Part shown: one piece after another, positions 45,501 through 55,715 of the stretch | Numbering within the stretch: the stretch's first letter is position 1 | Layout: each line of letters begins with the position of its first letter | Assembly: GCA_035582835.1 (NCBI GenBank) | Contig: JAYKAV010000311.1 | Span: 1,016,067-1,080,066 of the forward strand | DNA length: 64,000 nt | From: Phoebastria nigripes | Lineage: Eukaryota; Chordata; Aves; Procellariiformes; Diomedeidae | Reading direction: 5' to 3' | Notes under the pieces: model-generated | The model's database searches: none | The model's input: the letters and a program-made list of their open reading frames with translations, nothing else | What the model was told of the DNA's origin: nothing | Translations under genes and position numbers: made by a program

Positions 45501-46432
45501 CTATAGCATTCATGGCTTCATCATCCTAGTGGCATGTAAACATTTAACAAGCCTGCCTGTGAGGTAGGAAAATATCACTGATCCCTTTGAGTAAATGGGT
45601 GAGCCATGGCATGGAATATGTGGCAAACTGCCCAAGCTCCTGGAAGAAGGGAGGGAGGCTCTGGGACCAGTTGTATTTTCACCAGGGGCCCTACCCTTTT
45701 GAGAATACTTAGCGAGAAGGGCCAGCGGTGTTGCCTGCTAGGCTAGTAAGTGTTTGGAGAGAGAGAAAGATTGTTTTACAGCAAGAAATACCCAGCCTTA
45801 CTTTTACAGAAACATAACAACAAAAGCTAAGGAATGATCTCTGTTGTTAGGAGGGAAGTAAAGGCAGCGTGATCCAGTTGGAGATACTCACGGGCTCCTG
45901 TTGGTGTGCCCAGACTGGAGAGATGGACCCTCTGGATTTGGTGTCCTTTAGCAGTGATGTTTTCCTGCTGCTTCCCCAGGTAAGGAGCTATGTGAAGAAA
46001 GCCCAGGCTGAAGGAGCCAGAGTCCTCTGCGGAGAGGGAGTGGATTCCTTGGCTCTCCCAACTGTCAACCAGAAAGGCTATTTCATGTTGCCCACAGTTA
46101 TTGCTGAAGTCAAGGATGAATCTTGTTGCATGCAAGAAGAGATCTTTGGTCCTGTGACATGTGTGGTAGCATTTGATATAGAAGAAGAAGTGATCGAAAG
46201 AGCCAACAGTGTGAAATACGGCTTGGCAGCCACTGTGTGGTCCAGCAACGTGGGACGTGTTCATCGGGTGGCACAAAGACTACAGTCTGGATTGGTGTGG
46301 ACCAACTGCTGGCTTGTTAGAGATCTGAATTTGCCATTTGGTGGGATGAAAGCCTCAGGCATAGGAAGGGAGGGAGCAAAGGATTCCTACGAGTTCTTCA
46401 CTGAGGTCAAAACCATCACAATAAAGCACTGA
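36410..46432 (+). CDS. ALDH8A1: ALDH8A1, complete spliced gene (7 exons, 487 residues)
   Basis: Aldehyde dehydrogenase 8A1. It oxidises 2-aminomuconate semialdehyde to 2-aminomuconate with NAD in the kynurenine branch of tryptophan breakdown; older work described 9-cis-retinal activity. The seven exons sum to 1464 nt, giving 487 residues plus stop, the same length as the human protein as I recall it. Catalytic features by residue count: Asn155 in SPWNLP, FTGS at 229-232 in the cofactor site, general base Glu253 in LELGGK, nucleophile Cys287 in GEICLC, and the EEIFGP motif at 390-395. It lies about 2.5 kb downstream of HBS1L on the same strand. Exons 3 and 5 are unusually CpG-rich compared with the others. 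Confidence 0.97.
39050..39125 (+). repeat. MIR-like SINE relic (5' half)
   Basis: The phrase 'gtgtgaccttgtgcaagttg' followed by 'tttatttcccaccttggcct' and 'ccgtacccgtatcg' follows the MIR 5' pattern of a short-tail motif, 'gcaagt' and a 'cctcagtttcc'-like segment. Diverged and partial. Confidence 0.5.
39976..40013. repeat. Poly(T) tract with one N
   Basis: About 27 T, an N at 40003, then further T/C. This is the longest mononucleotide tract in the window. The N suggests uncertain base calling. Confidence 0.85.
40397..40544 (+). CDS. ALDH8A1: ALDH8A1 exon 2
   Basis: 148 nt with acceptor 'gcttttttag' and donor 'gtaaaa'. It encodes VEAAVKAAKAAFPIWSSKSP, then LERSQILNKLADLIEHDLEA and FAQAESKDQ. 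AESKDQGK is the strongly conserved ALDH N-domain motif, split with the next exon. Confidence 0.96.
40545..40929 (+). other. ALDH8A1: ALDH8A1 intron 2
   Basis: 385 bases with no other feature. It contains one N at 40846. Confidence 0.8.
40930..41085 (+). CDS. ALDH8A1: ALDH8A1 exon 3
   Basis: 156 nt encoding KTITFARTVDIPRAVYNFRF, then FASSILHHTTECAEMATMGC and VHYTSRAPVGV. Eleven CpG in 156 bases, clearly more than in exons 4, 6 or 7. Donor 'gtatgg'. Confidence 0.96.
41086..42480 (+). other. ALDH8A1: ALDH8A1 intron 3
   Basis: 1.4 kb with no exon. Its notable content is a CpG-dense patch at 41384-41608. The rest is AT-rich. It ends in the acceptor 'ttgctttgtag'. Confidence 0.75.
41384..41608. 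promoter_or_regulatory. Small CpG-dense intronic patch
   Basis: About 18 CpG in 225 bases inside an otherwise CpG-poor intron, with G runs 'gtgggggagcgggggtgg' near 41444. It is the only intergenic or intronic sequence in the window this rich in CpG. It could be an unmethylated regulatory element, an alternative promoter or a GC-biased conversion patch. Confidence 0.35.
42481..42630 (+). CDS. ALDH8A1: ALDH8A1 exon 4
   Basis: 150 nt encoding GLISPWNLPLYLLTWKIAPA, then IACGNTVVAKPSEMTSVTAW and MMCKLLEKA. Contains the active-site Asn (SPWNLP) and the NAD-binding KPSE motif. Donor 'gtaagt'. Only one CpG. Confidence 0.97.
42631..43284 (+). other. ALDH8A1: ALDH8A1 intron 4
   Basis: 654 bases with nothing recognisable. 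One N at 42751. The open frame that runs through it into exon 5 is fortuitous upstream of 43285. Confidence 0.8.
43285..43541 (+). CDS. ALDH8A1: ALDH8A1 exon 5
   Basis: 257 nt encoding VPHGVVNVVFGMGAKAGEAL, a PDVPLISFTGSTLTA stretch, HCKRLSLELGGKNPAIIFDD and SSFANQ. Contains the cofactor-site FTGS and the catalytic Glu of LELGGK. Nineteen CpG in 257 bases, against none in exon 6. Antisense open frames over it (43175-43636 and others) are shadows of this GC-rich code. Confidence 0.97.
43542..44369 (+). other. ALDH8A1: ALDH8A1 intron 5
   Basis: 828 bases with no exon. An alternating purine-pyrimidine GT/GC stretch lies at 43605-43622, shortly after the donor. Confidence 0.8.
43604..43638. repeat. 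Alternating GT/GC tract, Z-DNA prone
   Basis: 'gtgtgtgtgtgcgcgcac' at 43605-43622, followed by 'gagtgcac', an N at 43631 and 'tgcacgtac'. Strict purine-pyrimidine alternation over the first 18 bases is typical of sequence able to adopt the Z form. Confidence 0.6.
44370..44531 (+). CDS. ALDH8A1: ALDH8A1 exon 6 (catalytic cysteine)
   Basis: 54 codons: GEICLCTSRIFVQRGIYSEF, then LKRFVAEAKKWKVGNPSDPT and VNMGALISKEHLEK. The nucleophilic Cys is the fourth residue (GEIC). Acceptor 'tttttggcag', donor 'gtgatg'. No CpG at all. Confidence 0.97.
44532..45979 (+). other. ALDH8A1: ALDH8A1 intron 6
   Basis: 1.45 kb without an exon. A 123-codon open frame at 45075-45446 contains two N and matches nothing I know. 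A MIR-like relic lies at 45550-45640. Confidence 0.7.
45550..45640 (+). repeat. MIR-like SINE relic (core)
   Basis: 'cctgtgaggtaggaaaatat' followed by a 'gatccctttgagtaaatggg' segment and 'gcaaactgcccaag'. This is the MIR core order of 'cctatgaggtagg ... ccattt ... acttgcccaag'. Diverged, identified by eye. Confidence 0.55.
45980..46432 (+). CDS. ALDH8A1: ALDH8A1 exon 7 (terminal)
   Basis: 150 codons plus TGA. It encodes VRSYVKKAQAEGARVLCGEG, a GYFMLPTVIAEVKDES stretch, MQEEIFGPVTCVV, WSSNVGRVHRVAQRLQSG, LPFGGMKASGIGREGAKDSY and a TIKH C-terminus. EEIFGP and the FGGMKASGIGREG oligomerisation-strand region are standard ALDH features. Acceptor 'gcttccccag'. Confidence 0.97.
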   Translation, partial: VRSYVKKAQAEGARVLCGEGVDSLALPTVNQKGYFMLPTVIAEVKDESCCMQEEIFGPVTCVVAFDIEEEVIERANSVKYGLAATVWSSNVGRVHRVAQRLQSGLVWTNCWLVRDLNLPFGGMKASGIGREGAKDSYEFFTEVKTITIKH

Positions 46433-46461
46433 CATATGTCAACGGAAGTATTTTAGGGTAA

Positions 46462-46467
46462 AATAAA
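46462..46467 (+). terminator. ALDH8A1: ALDH8A1 proximal polyadenylation signal AATAAA
   Basis: Canonical AATAAA only 30 bases after the stop, with a GT/T-rich stretch downstream near 46515-46540. Use of this site would give a very short 3' UTR. Further AATAAA strings at 47005, 47176 and 47329 could support longer forms. Confidence 0.6.
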
Positions 46468-48501
46468 TNACAATAATCTGCGTTACCGTAAATGGCTTTC
46501 TGGAACACAGGCTGCTATTGTGGTCGTCTTTTTCTTGAACTTTGGTCAAGTAATATCAATGACAGCTGAAAATAGTCATCCCAAATGCTAATGTTGAATT
46601 CAGCCTTTCATGTTAAATGAGAAGATCAGTGCAGATTCCACAATCAACCCAGCCCAAGCCAGATGACTTGCTTATCTTATGGATCCTAAAGCTTTTTGAG
46701 TATTCCTCTCTCAAAAATCTCTCCTCCTAAGGCAGATTGGAGAAGGGATGATATATGTCNGTACATGTGGTTGGTGAATTACCTTGAGGGACAAAGTGGC
46801 AAGCACGTTGTGAGGCTGATATAGTGGAAATGGGCTGATTCCCATTACAGTAAGCAGTATGTTCCACGTACCAATCCATATTGCACTTCACTGATATCAG
46901 ACAAGGACTAATGCTACAGCACACTAAATGCCTAAGGCAGTCCNTTCAATCTATTAAGTGGTATTAAACCATGGGGTCATGAAATTCTCATGATGCGCAG
47001 AGACAATAAACATTTTAATTATAACCTGTTTTATGGTATGCAGCTGAATCATCCTAAGACTTGTTCTCTAACTATTTTGAAATTACAGCCTTTTGTCACT
47101 TCTAGGCCTCAGCGATGGTGTTTTTCACATCCCTGCACAAAGATTTGGCTACATCACAGACAATGTCATTCTTCTAATAAAGACTGGAAGTGACTCCTAA
47201 GAGAACTAAGTGTTGGAAATGTTTGTCACCAAAATGTAAAACCCCTGGCAACTTTCCCTCATTCATTTACAGAGCTTTTTTATTAATTCAGGTATCTCAC
47301 AAACTTGTTCACATTCCACAAAAAGAGAAATAAAGTTGGATACACATTCTCCCCCACCCCGAGATGGCTACATTGCTATTGAATTTTTACAGCAGCCCTT
47401 CATGATTTGTTTTTCAAGTTTTGAGCTCAATTTCACAGTAAACAAAGCTGCATGGAGTTTCATAAATGCCTGTATTCTGAGAAGAGCTAATGAGTCATTG
47501 GGGTATTTTTTCAGGGCTGTTGGGGGAAAAGAAGGCACCTCTAAAATACAAAAAAACTTATGAAAAATTATTACTGATGAGACATGAAAGAATGGAGTAG
47601 CAAATTGCTCTGTTGCTCCTCTGCACACCGAAAAGAAAATACAGAGAGAGATTTGGGGTTAATAGAAAATGCAATTTTATTTTTTGTACAGTTTATAACA
47701 TTTCTAGGGGGGAGCTATGATATGCAGGGCTGTAATACCTTGTAAAACTGATGTACAAAATCTAGAGGAGTCTCTAGGCCTTGAATACTAATCCATACCT
47801 TTATTTTGATATTTCTAATTAAGACAGGTTTTTTGCATGGTGTACCATTCAAGAGTATATTTTCCAGAGAGGATTTATTTTTTCTTTCCAGAGTTTGGCN
47901 AAGCTAATGCTGGGATTTGCACTTTTCTTAGCAAAAATAAAAATGCCAACAGGGTGTTTTAAATTACAGCTGCAGAAAGGCAGTCTTTTCTCTCTCTTGA
48001 AGTGCTTTGGTGAGAGGAGTCACTGGAATAAATAGTGGTGGTGGTGTCCTCACCTTGCACGAGTCATGCCAGGGACTGCTCTAGAGTTCTTAAAGTGGGG
48101 GATGGATCCCACCTCCCCCCTTCCAGATGGCACTCCAGAGTGAGTCGCTTACCGGGAGCGTTTGATACGTGTGTGTCCTGAGTTGGCTGAAAAGCTGATT
48201 TTCTGTTTCAGAAGACTTTTTGAAAATAACTTGTACCCCAGAGCTGAGGCCTGAGTGTGTGATGAACCTTGAAATCTCTGGATCCAACCTGGTTGCAGGG
48301 CAGACCTACCAGACAGGCTGGGAACCTGGTCATCTGATGGATTAGGAGCAAGTATCCCCATGTGGAGATGAGTTAAGGAAATAATAAAAATGATAGGCTT
48401 AGTGAATTGATGTATTCTGAAGAAGCACAAACATTTTGTTTTATTTTAAAACTCTGCCTAGGTCTGTTCATGACCATGTGGTGGCAGCAGAACACCTGCA
48501 T

Positions 48502-48573
48502 TGGTTTTTCTTTGTTTGGGTTTTTTGTTGGTTTTGGTTGGTTTTTGGGTTTTTGTTTGTTTGTTTGTTTTTT
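48502..48573. repeat. GTTT-rich low-complexity tract
   Basis: About 70 bases made of G-T4 to G-T6 units, ending in 'gtttgtttgtttg'. Several ORFs with Phe/Leu/Cys-rich or Lys/Asn-rich translations over it are artefacts of the repeat. Confidence 0.85.
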
Positions 48574-51420
48574 ACAAATCCTGTTTGGAAGAGCAAAAGA
48601 ACCCAAAAGCTGTGAAATGCTTCATTACTTTGGGAGGTAGGCATTTTCAGCAACAGCAGATGGGATATTATGCAATTAGTACATTTAGATGGATTCCTTC
48701 TCCCACCTGGATCTGGTCTAGGTTCAGTTTTAATGAGCTGAATTTTCTTTCAGGTGTTGATTTTGGCTTGGTGTTAGATGTGATGGGAGATTTCTGTATA
48801 TATTTCATGTACAGGAGATAAAGGCCTGTGTGTCATCTATGTGTTTCTGGCCCAAGATATCCGAGGCATTTTATAGAGAGGTGGAGTAGTAGGTGAGGGG
48901 GGGACAGAGCTCTGCAGGACCCCCAGATGAGGGGTAAGGAGATGGCGGCGGCTCCATGTCCAGCATGGCTCTGAGGGTTTCTCAGAGGTGAACTCCTGGG
49001 GTGCCCCATTCAGTCATCCCTGTGTCCAGCACCTCACAGAGGTAAGGGAGGTCCGCTGGCGTTAATGATGATGATTACTTTTGGGCAGGAGGGAGAGCCC
49101 CTGTGAAGATACAAAATATTGTCCCTCTCTGCATTTTCCATCTGTAATGGACTCCTTCCTTCTCCAGTTTAGGTGCAGTTCAAGTGCCTTGCTTATTCTG
49201 CTATTTCTTGCCCTTTTAGATGAGCAGAGATTCACATATGTCTATATACACATGGGTGGCTGGGTGGGTGTTACCTGGTAGGGACATTTCTTTTCCTGCC
49301 TGTAGTAATGGGTAATTCTTGCGTTTCACATGCCCACCTCCAGCCTCAGGTCCTAGCCCACAAGAGAGCTGCTGGTGCTCGTGGCTGTGAAGCAGGTGAC
49401 ATAAGAGAGGTTACCTGCTTGTACCAGGGTCTGTCTGTGGGGACACTGAATTCTCTTACATACCAAATGCTATGAACTTTCCCGTATTTTCTTTATTCAG
49501 ACTGACTTCTAGTATAGCAATGTGCCTGGATAACTGTATCTCATCTTACAGATGAAGTAGTCCAAGAACTTCTTCCTGCAGATGACGAAGGTGCCTGTTG
49601 CAGCTGCTTTGTTTCTGGATTTTCTGCTCTCGGTCCCAGTGCNCGGTGAGGAGGATATCCTGGAGGATGAGGCAGGCTGATCCAAGGTATCAGGCTGACG
49701 GCTCTTATGGAGCTCTCTGGGCTACGCGACCTGGAATTTTCCAACCCGGCAGCAAAGCTTTTCTTTGTATGCTGCCCTGGCTTGTGCATGAAATCATGTG
49801 GCCATTGTGAGGATTTGTTTAATTACTGTTACGTAAAGCCCAAAGAGTTGCTCCATCTGTTAATTCTTACAGATGGAGCGAGTACAGTTCTGTTTAACAC
49901 CAGAAGATTATCTCACTGGTGTGAGATGATTACTTTACATGGGTAGGTATATTTGCCATACTTTACAGCTCTCAATTAGCATAGGGTTATTTTTGTTCTA
50001 TTTCAGATTTTTTCCTAGCATGTTTATATCTGTTCCAGCTATTGTATAATGCTTGAAAGCAGCTTTGCTTAGGGAGACTCTGGGCATACTTNGGAGAGGA
50101 GGCACATCAGTTCTAATGTTTATATTCAAATTAAGCTACGTCCCTGTTCCCACAGTGTTTGTAACTTAGGCAAAACAAGAAGTATTTTTAAAACTCCCAG
50201 GGATGAAAACAGACTTGACTTTTTGGGTCAAAGAAAGTTTCATGCCTAACTTAACTTAAATGTGCAGAACTAGAATGTAAGCTAGGCTAGTTTTAAAACC
50301 TTAGCTTTGAATTTCCAAACTTCAGAAAGCTATACCTTAAATACCTTAAGATTCAGCTTCACAGGTAGAGTCAGATCTCTTATCCCTAAGACTTTCCTCT
50401 TAAAACAACAACAACAAAGAGGAAGAAAAAAAAAAAGGTGGTGGGATCCTGAGGGAACTGTGAGGACTTTTCTGGCAGGCTTGGTATAAGTTTTTGCTCA
50501 GTCTGGAAGGATGTTTGCTCAACACCTGTCTCAGCTCTAGAAGGGATGCCATCTAAAGTGTCCAAGTACTTGACTTCAAGCTTCTTATTAGGCCTTTGGA
50601 TTTTCTGTGTGGTGAGAGAGTGAAAAATGAAAATTGAATGAAGTTTTCCTAGGCTGGAAGAAGACCTGGGTCCCACTCTTCACCCTAGTTAGTAGTTAAG
50701 TATGCTGTAGAAAGCTAAATGTAATGAATAGAGGAGACCCAGAACAGCTGCAGGAAATCCTGGTGGCTGGGCCATTTTCTTCATTGAATTCTGTTCCTCC
50801 CCTTTCCCAGCATTTGTTTTTGCACCTGGAGAGTAATGCTTGTACTTAGGGGGCCTCAATGCACTAACTTTGTTGTTCTAGAATATATAAAATCCCTATT
50901 GGTAACGCTTGTACGCTAGATGAAGAGTGGTGTATAATGAGGAAAAGAGGGGCATCCTGCAGTATTATATGGGTAAACTGGATGCATTTTAATGCAGCTG
51001 AAAGCTAGTTATGCATCCAGAAACTGTATGTGTATGGTGTTGCCTCCAGAAAAGGAGCAGTTGAAAAGGATTTGGAGATCATGAGGGAAAGCACAATCAG
51101 TATGAGAATACCAACTCAGCCAAACCAGCCCAACAGAGTAGAACTCAGCATGAGCTCTGCTACATCATTGCAATTAACAGGGGAGCCAGCATGATCCTGG
51201 AGAGGATAAGCAGAAATGTGCTGAAACTGCAAATAATCTGTACCTTTGTATGTAGTATTACTGTCATGTTGTGCATCTATTTCTGATCTCTTTTAAAGGA
51301 TGTGGAGAGAGGAAAATGATTCCCAGTTTTAAAAAAGTCCTTCTAGTGTGGGACTTAGACCTTGGACCGTGTGTTGCGACAACCTTTGGCTTCAGAAACA
51401 CCTGCTTTACTAAGACAACT

Positions 51421-51446
51421 GGGGGGTGTGTGTGTATGTGTGCGTG
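51421..51446. repeat. GT microsatellite, imperfect
   Basis: 'ggggggtgtgtgtgtatgtg' followed by 'tgcgtg'. Short imperfect GT repeat. Confidence 0.8.
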
Positions 51447-52452
51447 TTCAGATGCAGGGAAGCAATTACAGGGGTCAGTGATGAGTCCAAGGGCAGATGC
51501 ACACTACTGGGCTGGTATTTCAAAGAGCAAGTTTTGTCTTGTAAAACACAGGAGTTGGTGGAGCACACCTGACAGATGTCCTTTCCGTTGGGTGGTGCGT
51601 TAACCATGGCACAACCTGGCTTATGGTGTTTCCCTCTGGCACCAGGTGTCCTTAATAATTTCCTAGAAAATGCAAATGCTCCCACAGACGGGAGCACAAG
51701 TGTCCTGAATGGGCTACGGCCTGTGGTTTAAAGTGCTGCTTATGGAAAGGGGGAGATGTGGANTTGTGACCTGTCAGGTGGATCAGGCCAAGGTTTCTCA
51801 CCTGGTTGCGACCACTCAGTCTTTGTCCTGGGCTTTGGGAAGATGTGCTGGACCTCGCAGCTCAGCTCAGGTGAGGGCAGGGTTGCCAGGTCCAGGAGCC
51901 TGCAGGGACATGAGTAGGTGAGAGACAGATGCTAAACTGCGGTCGAGACTGAGGCATAAGTACTCGTGCAACTTCACCATAGGCATACGGGGCCTTTGCG
52001 CTGTTATGCGCAAGATGAAATAAGAACATTTCCCTGTGTATGAGAGGTGTTGCGGAGTGCCCAGATATGATAACGATGGGGCCTGTGTAAGTCCCCGAAA
52101 GAGCAAAAGGCTTCTTTCAGAGTAATGCTAATGAGAGCTATCTCCTGGTTTCAGAGAAATGGAAGTAATTATAGACCATTTATTGTGGAGAAGTAAGGAC
52201 ACACATTTATTCACAGGGTGCTAAACTTGTCCAATTAACTCTGAGCTCCTGAAATAGTAATAAAAAGATTATGCTACCATTTTAGTAATTGAATTTTCTC
52301 CTCCTTTGGGAACAGTGCATATTAAAGTGAGGGTTTACCCTCGGTTACAGAGAGATTTCTTGTTTTTCTTCAAGTTTGGCTGACCCAACACAAAAGTCAG
52401 GCAAAAGTCACATTTTCTGCAGCTGTAAAATAGCATTTTCAAGGGTTGATTT

Positions 52453-52469
52453 AAAAAAAAAAAAAAAAA
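52453..52469. repeat. Poly(A) tract
   Basis: About 17 A between T-rich flanks. No retroelement body seen. Confidence 0.85.
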
Positions 52470-55400
52470 GGAACATTTTCTAATCTTGCCTTAATTTTTT
52501 AAAATGGATTTGTTTACACTTACTTGGCTTGAGTGAATTAACTGTGTTTACCTGCTGAAAATGCAAGCTTTTGTCCCCAGGATGAACGCCAAAATGTTCG
52601 TTGGTGGAAATAGCAGAATGTCAGTCTGGGATTCTGTGTGGAATTCTTGTGCTAAAATATCCATGTTTTCACATGAGTACTTGCTAGCTGAAAATAGATC
52701 ATTTCAGTCCTGCTTAATGGCTGTATTTCTGTCACCCTTTTCCAAGGAGACGCTGGAGCCGGTTTTCCATGTAGAGGACATTGAGTAGCTATGATAAGAT
52801 AGTCTTAGAAGTTTGATTAGGAAATTACCTCCTTCCTCTGCTGTTTTGCTGCCAGAACTGCACTAAGCTTTTTGAGGATGGAAACAATACTTTTGTAGCC
52901 CATAATTATATTCCTACAGTTAATCATTTTTTGTCAGAGCTGTCAGTTTTGCCTCTTCGAATGCACAGTGTGGAGGGTTTTTTTGATCAACTGTGTCTCT
53001 GGACTTTGTGGCTTTGAGTCATATGGGACAGGGGTGAAAAACCGGTATCCTGCAATAGCCATGTGCACAAGAGTTTGTTGGCGATTCGAAGAGAAATTTG
53101 CTGTTACAGTGCTGTAAGATTCTTCTAAATCAGTTGACCCCTGCAAGGAGCTTCAGGCTTCTTCCTCTGTTGGTGATATGTTTTGAAACCTTTGCTTTGT
53201 GTTTAAAAAATAAATATGTGTATGTGTGTATGTGCATAACTATTCAGAGATGTAGTTTCCATAGTGTGATGCTCCAGTAAGAAGGGCAAGCTGAGCTATT
53301 GATCCATGTGTTTCCAAAGAAAATCTCACTCTGCTCTGAGACCTTACCTTCCTGTTGAGTTTCTTTCCATGAGCAGCCTAAAAGAAAAACAGTTTTTCAG
53401 ATTTCTGAGCTCTTTATAGCACAACCTGCTATTTATTTGTAGTGCTTAACGTCATAGACTCATCTAAATAATAAAATTCCCTTATTTTAAGAACGAGGGT
53501 CCAGGGGAGGTCACGTTCCTCTCAGCTGATACAAACCGATGTCTACTTTTGATCATCAGCTGATGGTCTGGTCCTGGTCTTGCTGTCATCCTGCCTAGGA
53601 CTCACTTTTCTTTTCCTCCCAGGGTCTGGTCAATGCCACTTTTCCCCAGTGGGGTTAGAACATTGTTTACCAAAGCACCTCATGCTTCTTTGCCTGAGAG
53701 ATGAGGCTTTTCACCACTGGGGGAGGAAAGGCATTCCTCCAGTCATTCTTCCTGAGGTTTGGCTGGGTTATTGCAGTTTGTGGAGTTTGGATGCGAAGAC
53801 GATAAAAGTTCTGTCCAAGGGCAAAATTCAGCAAGAGGTGCATTTCTGTCTGACTTTTAAATATACTTAATCTTTCTTTCCTTCCTAATTAATATTTGGA
53901 AATGAGCTTTCATGCACTCGGATTCACTTCTTGTTGTTTTGGTCCTAGATACGATTTCTCNCTAGTGTTAGTCAGTGATATGAATTATTTAATGGACATA
54001 CTGTGCTNCAGAAACAGCATTTTTAGCTGGGCTGCTATGTACTTGGACAGACACAAAAAAGATCACTTTTTGAGGAAGCTGTCAGAAATCTCCTGTATTT
54101 TAAACATCAAAACTGTGAGCCCTGAATGTTGAAGAAAATATCATAGTGTTCTAGCAATATTTACTCTAATGTCCCATTTGAGTCGCCTGTCAAAAATAGG
54201 TAGTGAAATCACATCTCCGACTGAGACACAGCTTGGAAATACCAGTATCTAAACAATCCCTGAGGCTCCAAGTAAAACTTTGATGAATAATCCTATGATT
54301 GGACAATTTTTCTGGCACACATTTTCTGTGCAACATCAATCTGCTTTTTATGTTTTTTATACCAGAAAAGATGGATTCTGGTTATCTGTTCTTAGCACTT
54401 CATTCAGAGGTATTCCCATCTTCAAAGCAGTACATGAACTTTAGCTAATTAAGCCTCTTCGCACATCTTACATCTGGAAGTGTGAAGCATTTTTAATTTT
54501 ACTGCTGAGGCAATTTATGGACAGAATATACTCTAATACCTGCAAGATATTTTCTTCAAAGGGAGTTGAGGGTGGTTTTTTTCCTTGTGCAGTCATATCC
54601 TGAAGGGCTTGAATAACCTTGCCAGAGAAGAAAGTCGCTTTGGAGGGGGGAGGCAGAAGGTTCCTGGCTGAAATTTTCTTGCTTATTCCTTTCTTTGGTT
54701 GTAACGTGGTTTATGTGGTCTCCAAGCATCCTGGAAAATGCTCACTGCTGGAATTAAAGGATAAAGGTGTTGGCTGGTGTGTACTCTGGCTGCTGGNTAT
54801 CTGGTAGGGATGAGTTGGAGCAGAGCTAAGGTGGGAGAAGTAAGAATGAAAGCTTTCAGTATGCATTACTGGGAGGTCAGACTGCTTTAATTCAGGCAGT
54901 CTGTCTGGATAGTTCTTATTTCACTGTAGGTGACCCTTGTAAATCCATTTGTATACCTCTAAATCATAAAGAAACCTTAAAGTAACAGTAGACGGTATTT
55001 ATACTGCAAGAGAATTCATAGATGTAAAGAAGCCAGAATATAAGTGAGAACTAGACTCAGGTGAAACTCAGAAAAGAAAAAAATAAAAAAGATTTTACAG
55101 GTGTTGTTGACTTTTGCCTTTGAGAGCACTCAAATCATGTCCCTGAACACAGAAAAAAAGCAACTGCTGACTCTCATTCATATGCAGGACAGGAAAAACA
55201 CAAATCTACAGCAATGTTCTGAGCAACACTAAATTTTCATTTGGATTTCACTGCCATTAGCAGTGTAGGAGCTCAACTTATTTTGGTTTAAGGAAGCAGC
55301 CATTAAGGGCTGGACTTGCACTACATGGAACTGCCATTGGGATGCTGTCAGATTTTGGTAGCTCTTGAAAGAGCTCTGTTCCTTGAAGCTAAGTCAGATC

Positions 55401-55682
55401 ATTTTTGTGATTAATTCACAGCATTCTTTCTCTTTGCATGTGCAGTCTACTTAGCTATTCTCCGGGTTAAATTTAAGAAATGCGATCACTCAAAGCAGTG
55501 ATCATGCATGGACTAAGCCCTGCATGGTCAGAGCAGAAGCATTAGGCATGACAAATCAGGGTTGTGCTGTCTTATCTAAACTGGAAGTTGTCCAGGATTT
55601 TGCAAACCTCGTGTGAAATCTGTTTTCTTTTCCTATGTGGCCCTGAACAATTTGCCATGCTTTGAATAGCTACAGGTCTAAC

Positions 55683-55715
55683 TTTGTATGGAGAACCTGC
55701 AGATCTCCATACAAA
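55683..55715. repeat. Perfect 12-bp inverted repeat with 9-base loop
   Basis: 'tttgtatggaga' at 55683-55694 is the exact reverse complement of 'tctccatacaaa' at 55704-55715. The loop is 'acctgcaga'. Pairing stops abruptly outside the arms, so it is not a microRNA-length hairpin. Confidence 0.8.

Larger units (their letters stand above)
46490..55680. other. Intergenic region downstream of ALDH8A1, first part
   Basis: No gene recognised. It holds simple repeats (48502-48573, 51421-51446 and an A run at 52453-52469) and about ten isolated N. Open frames stay near 100 codons and show no domain. In amniotes the next gene in this direction (SGK1 side) is far away, which fits a gene-poor stretch. 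Confidence 0.6.

Noticed and set aside
45827..46276. 149-codon antisense open frame over ALDH8A1 exon 7
   Set aside because: It is the reverse complement of a confirmed conserved coding exon.
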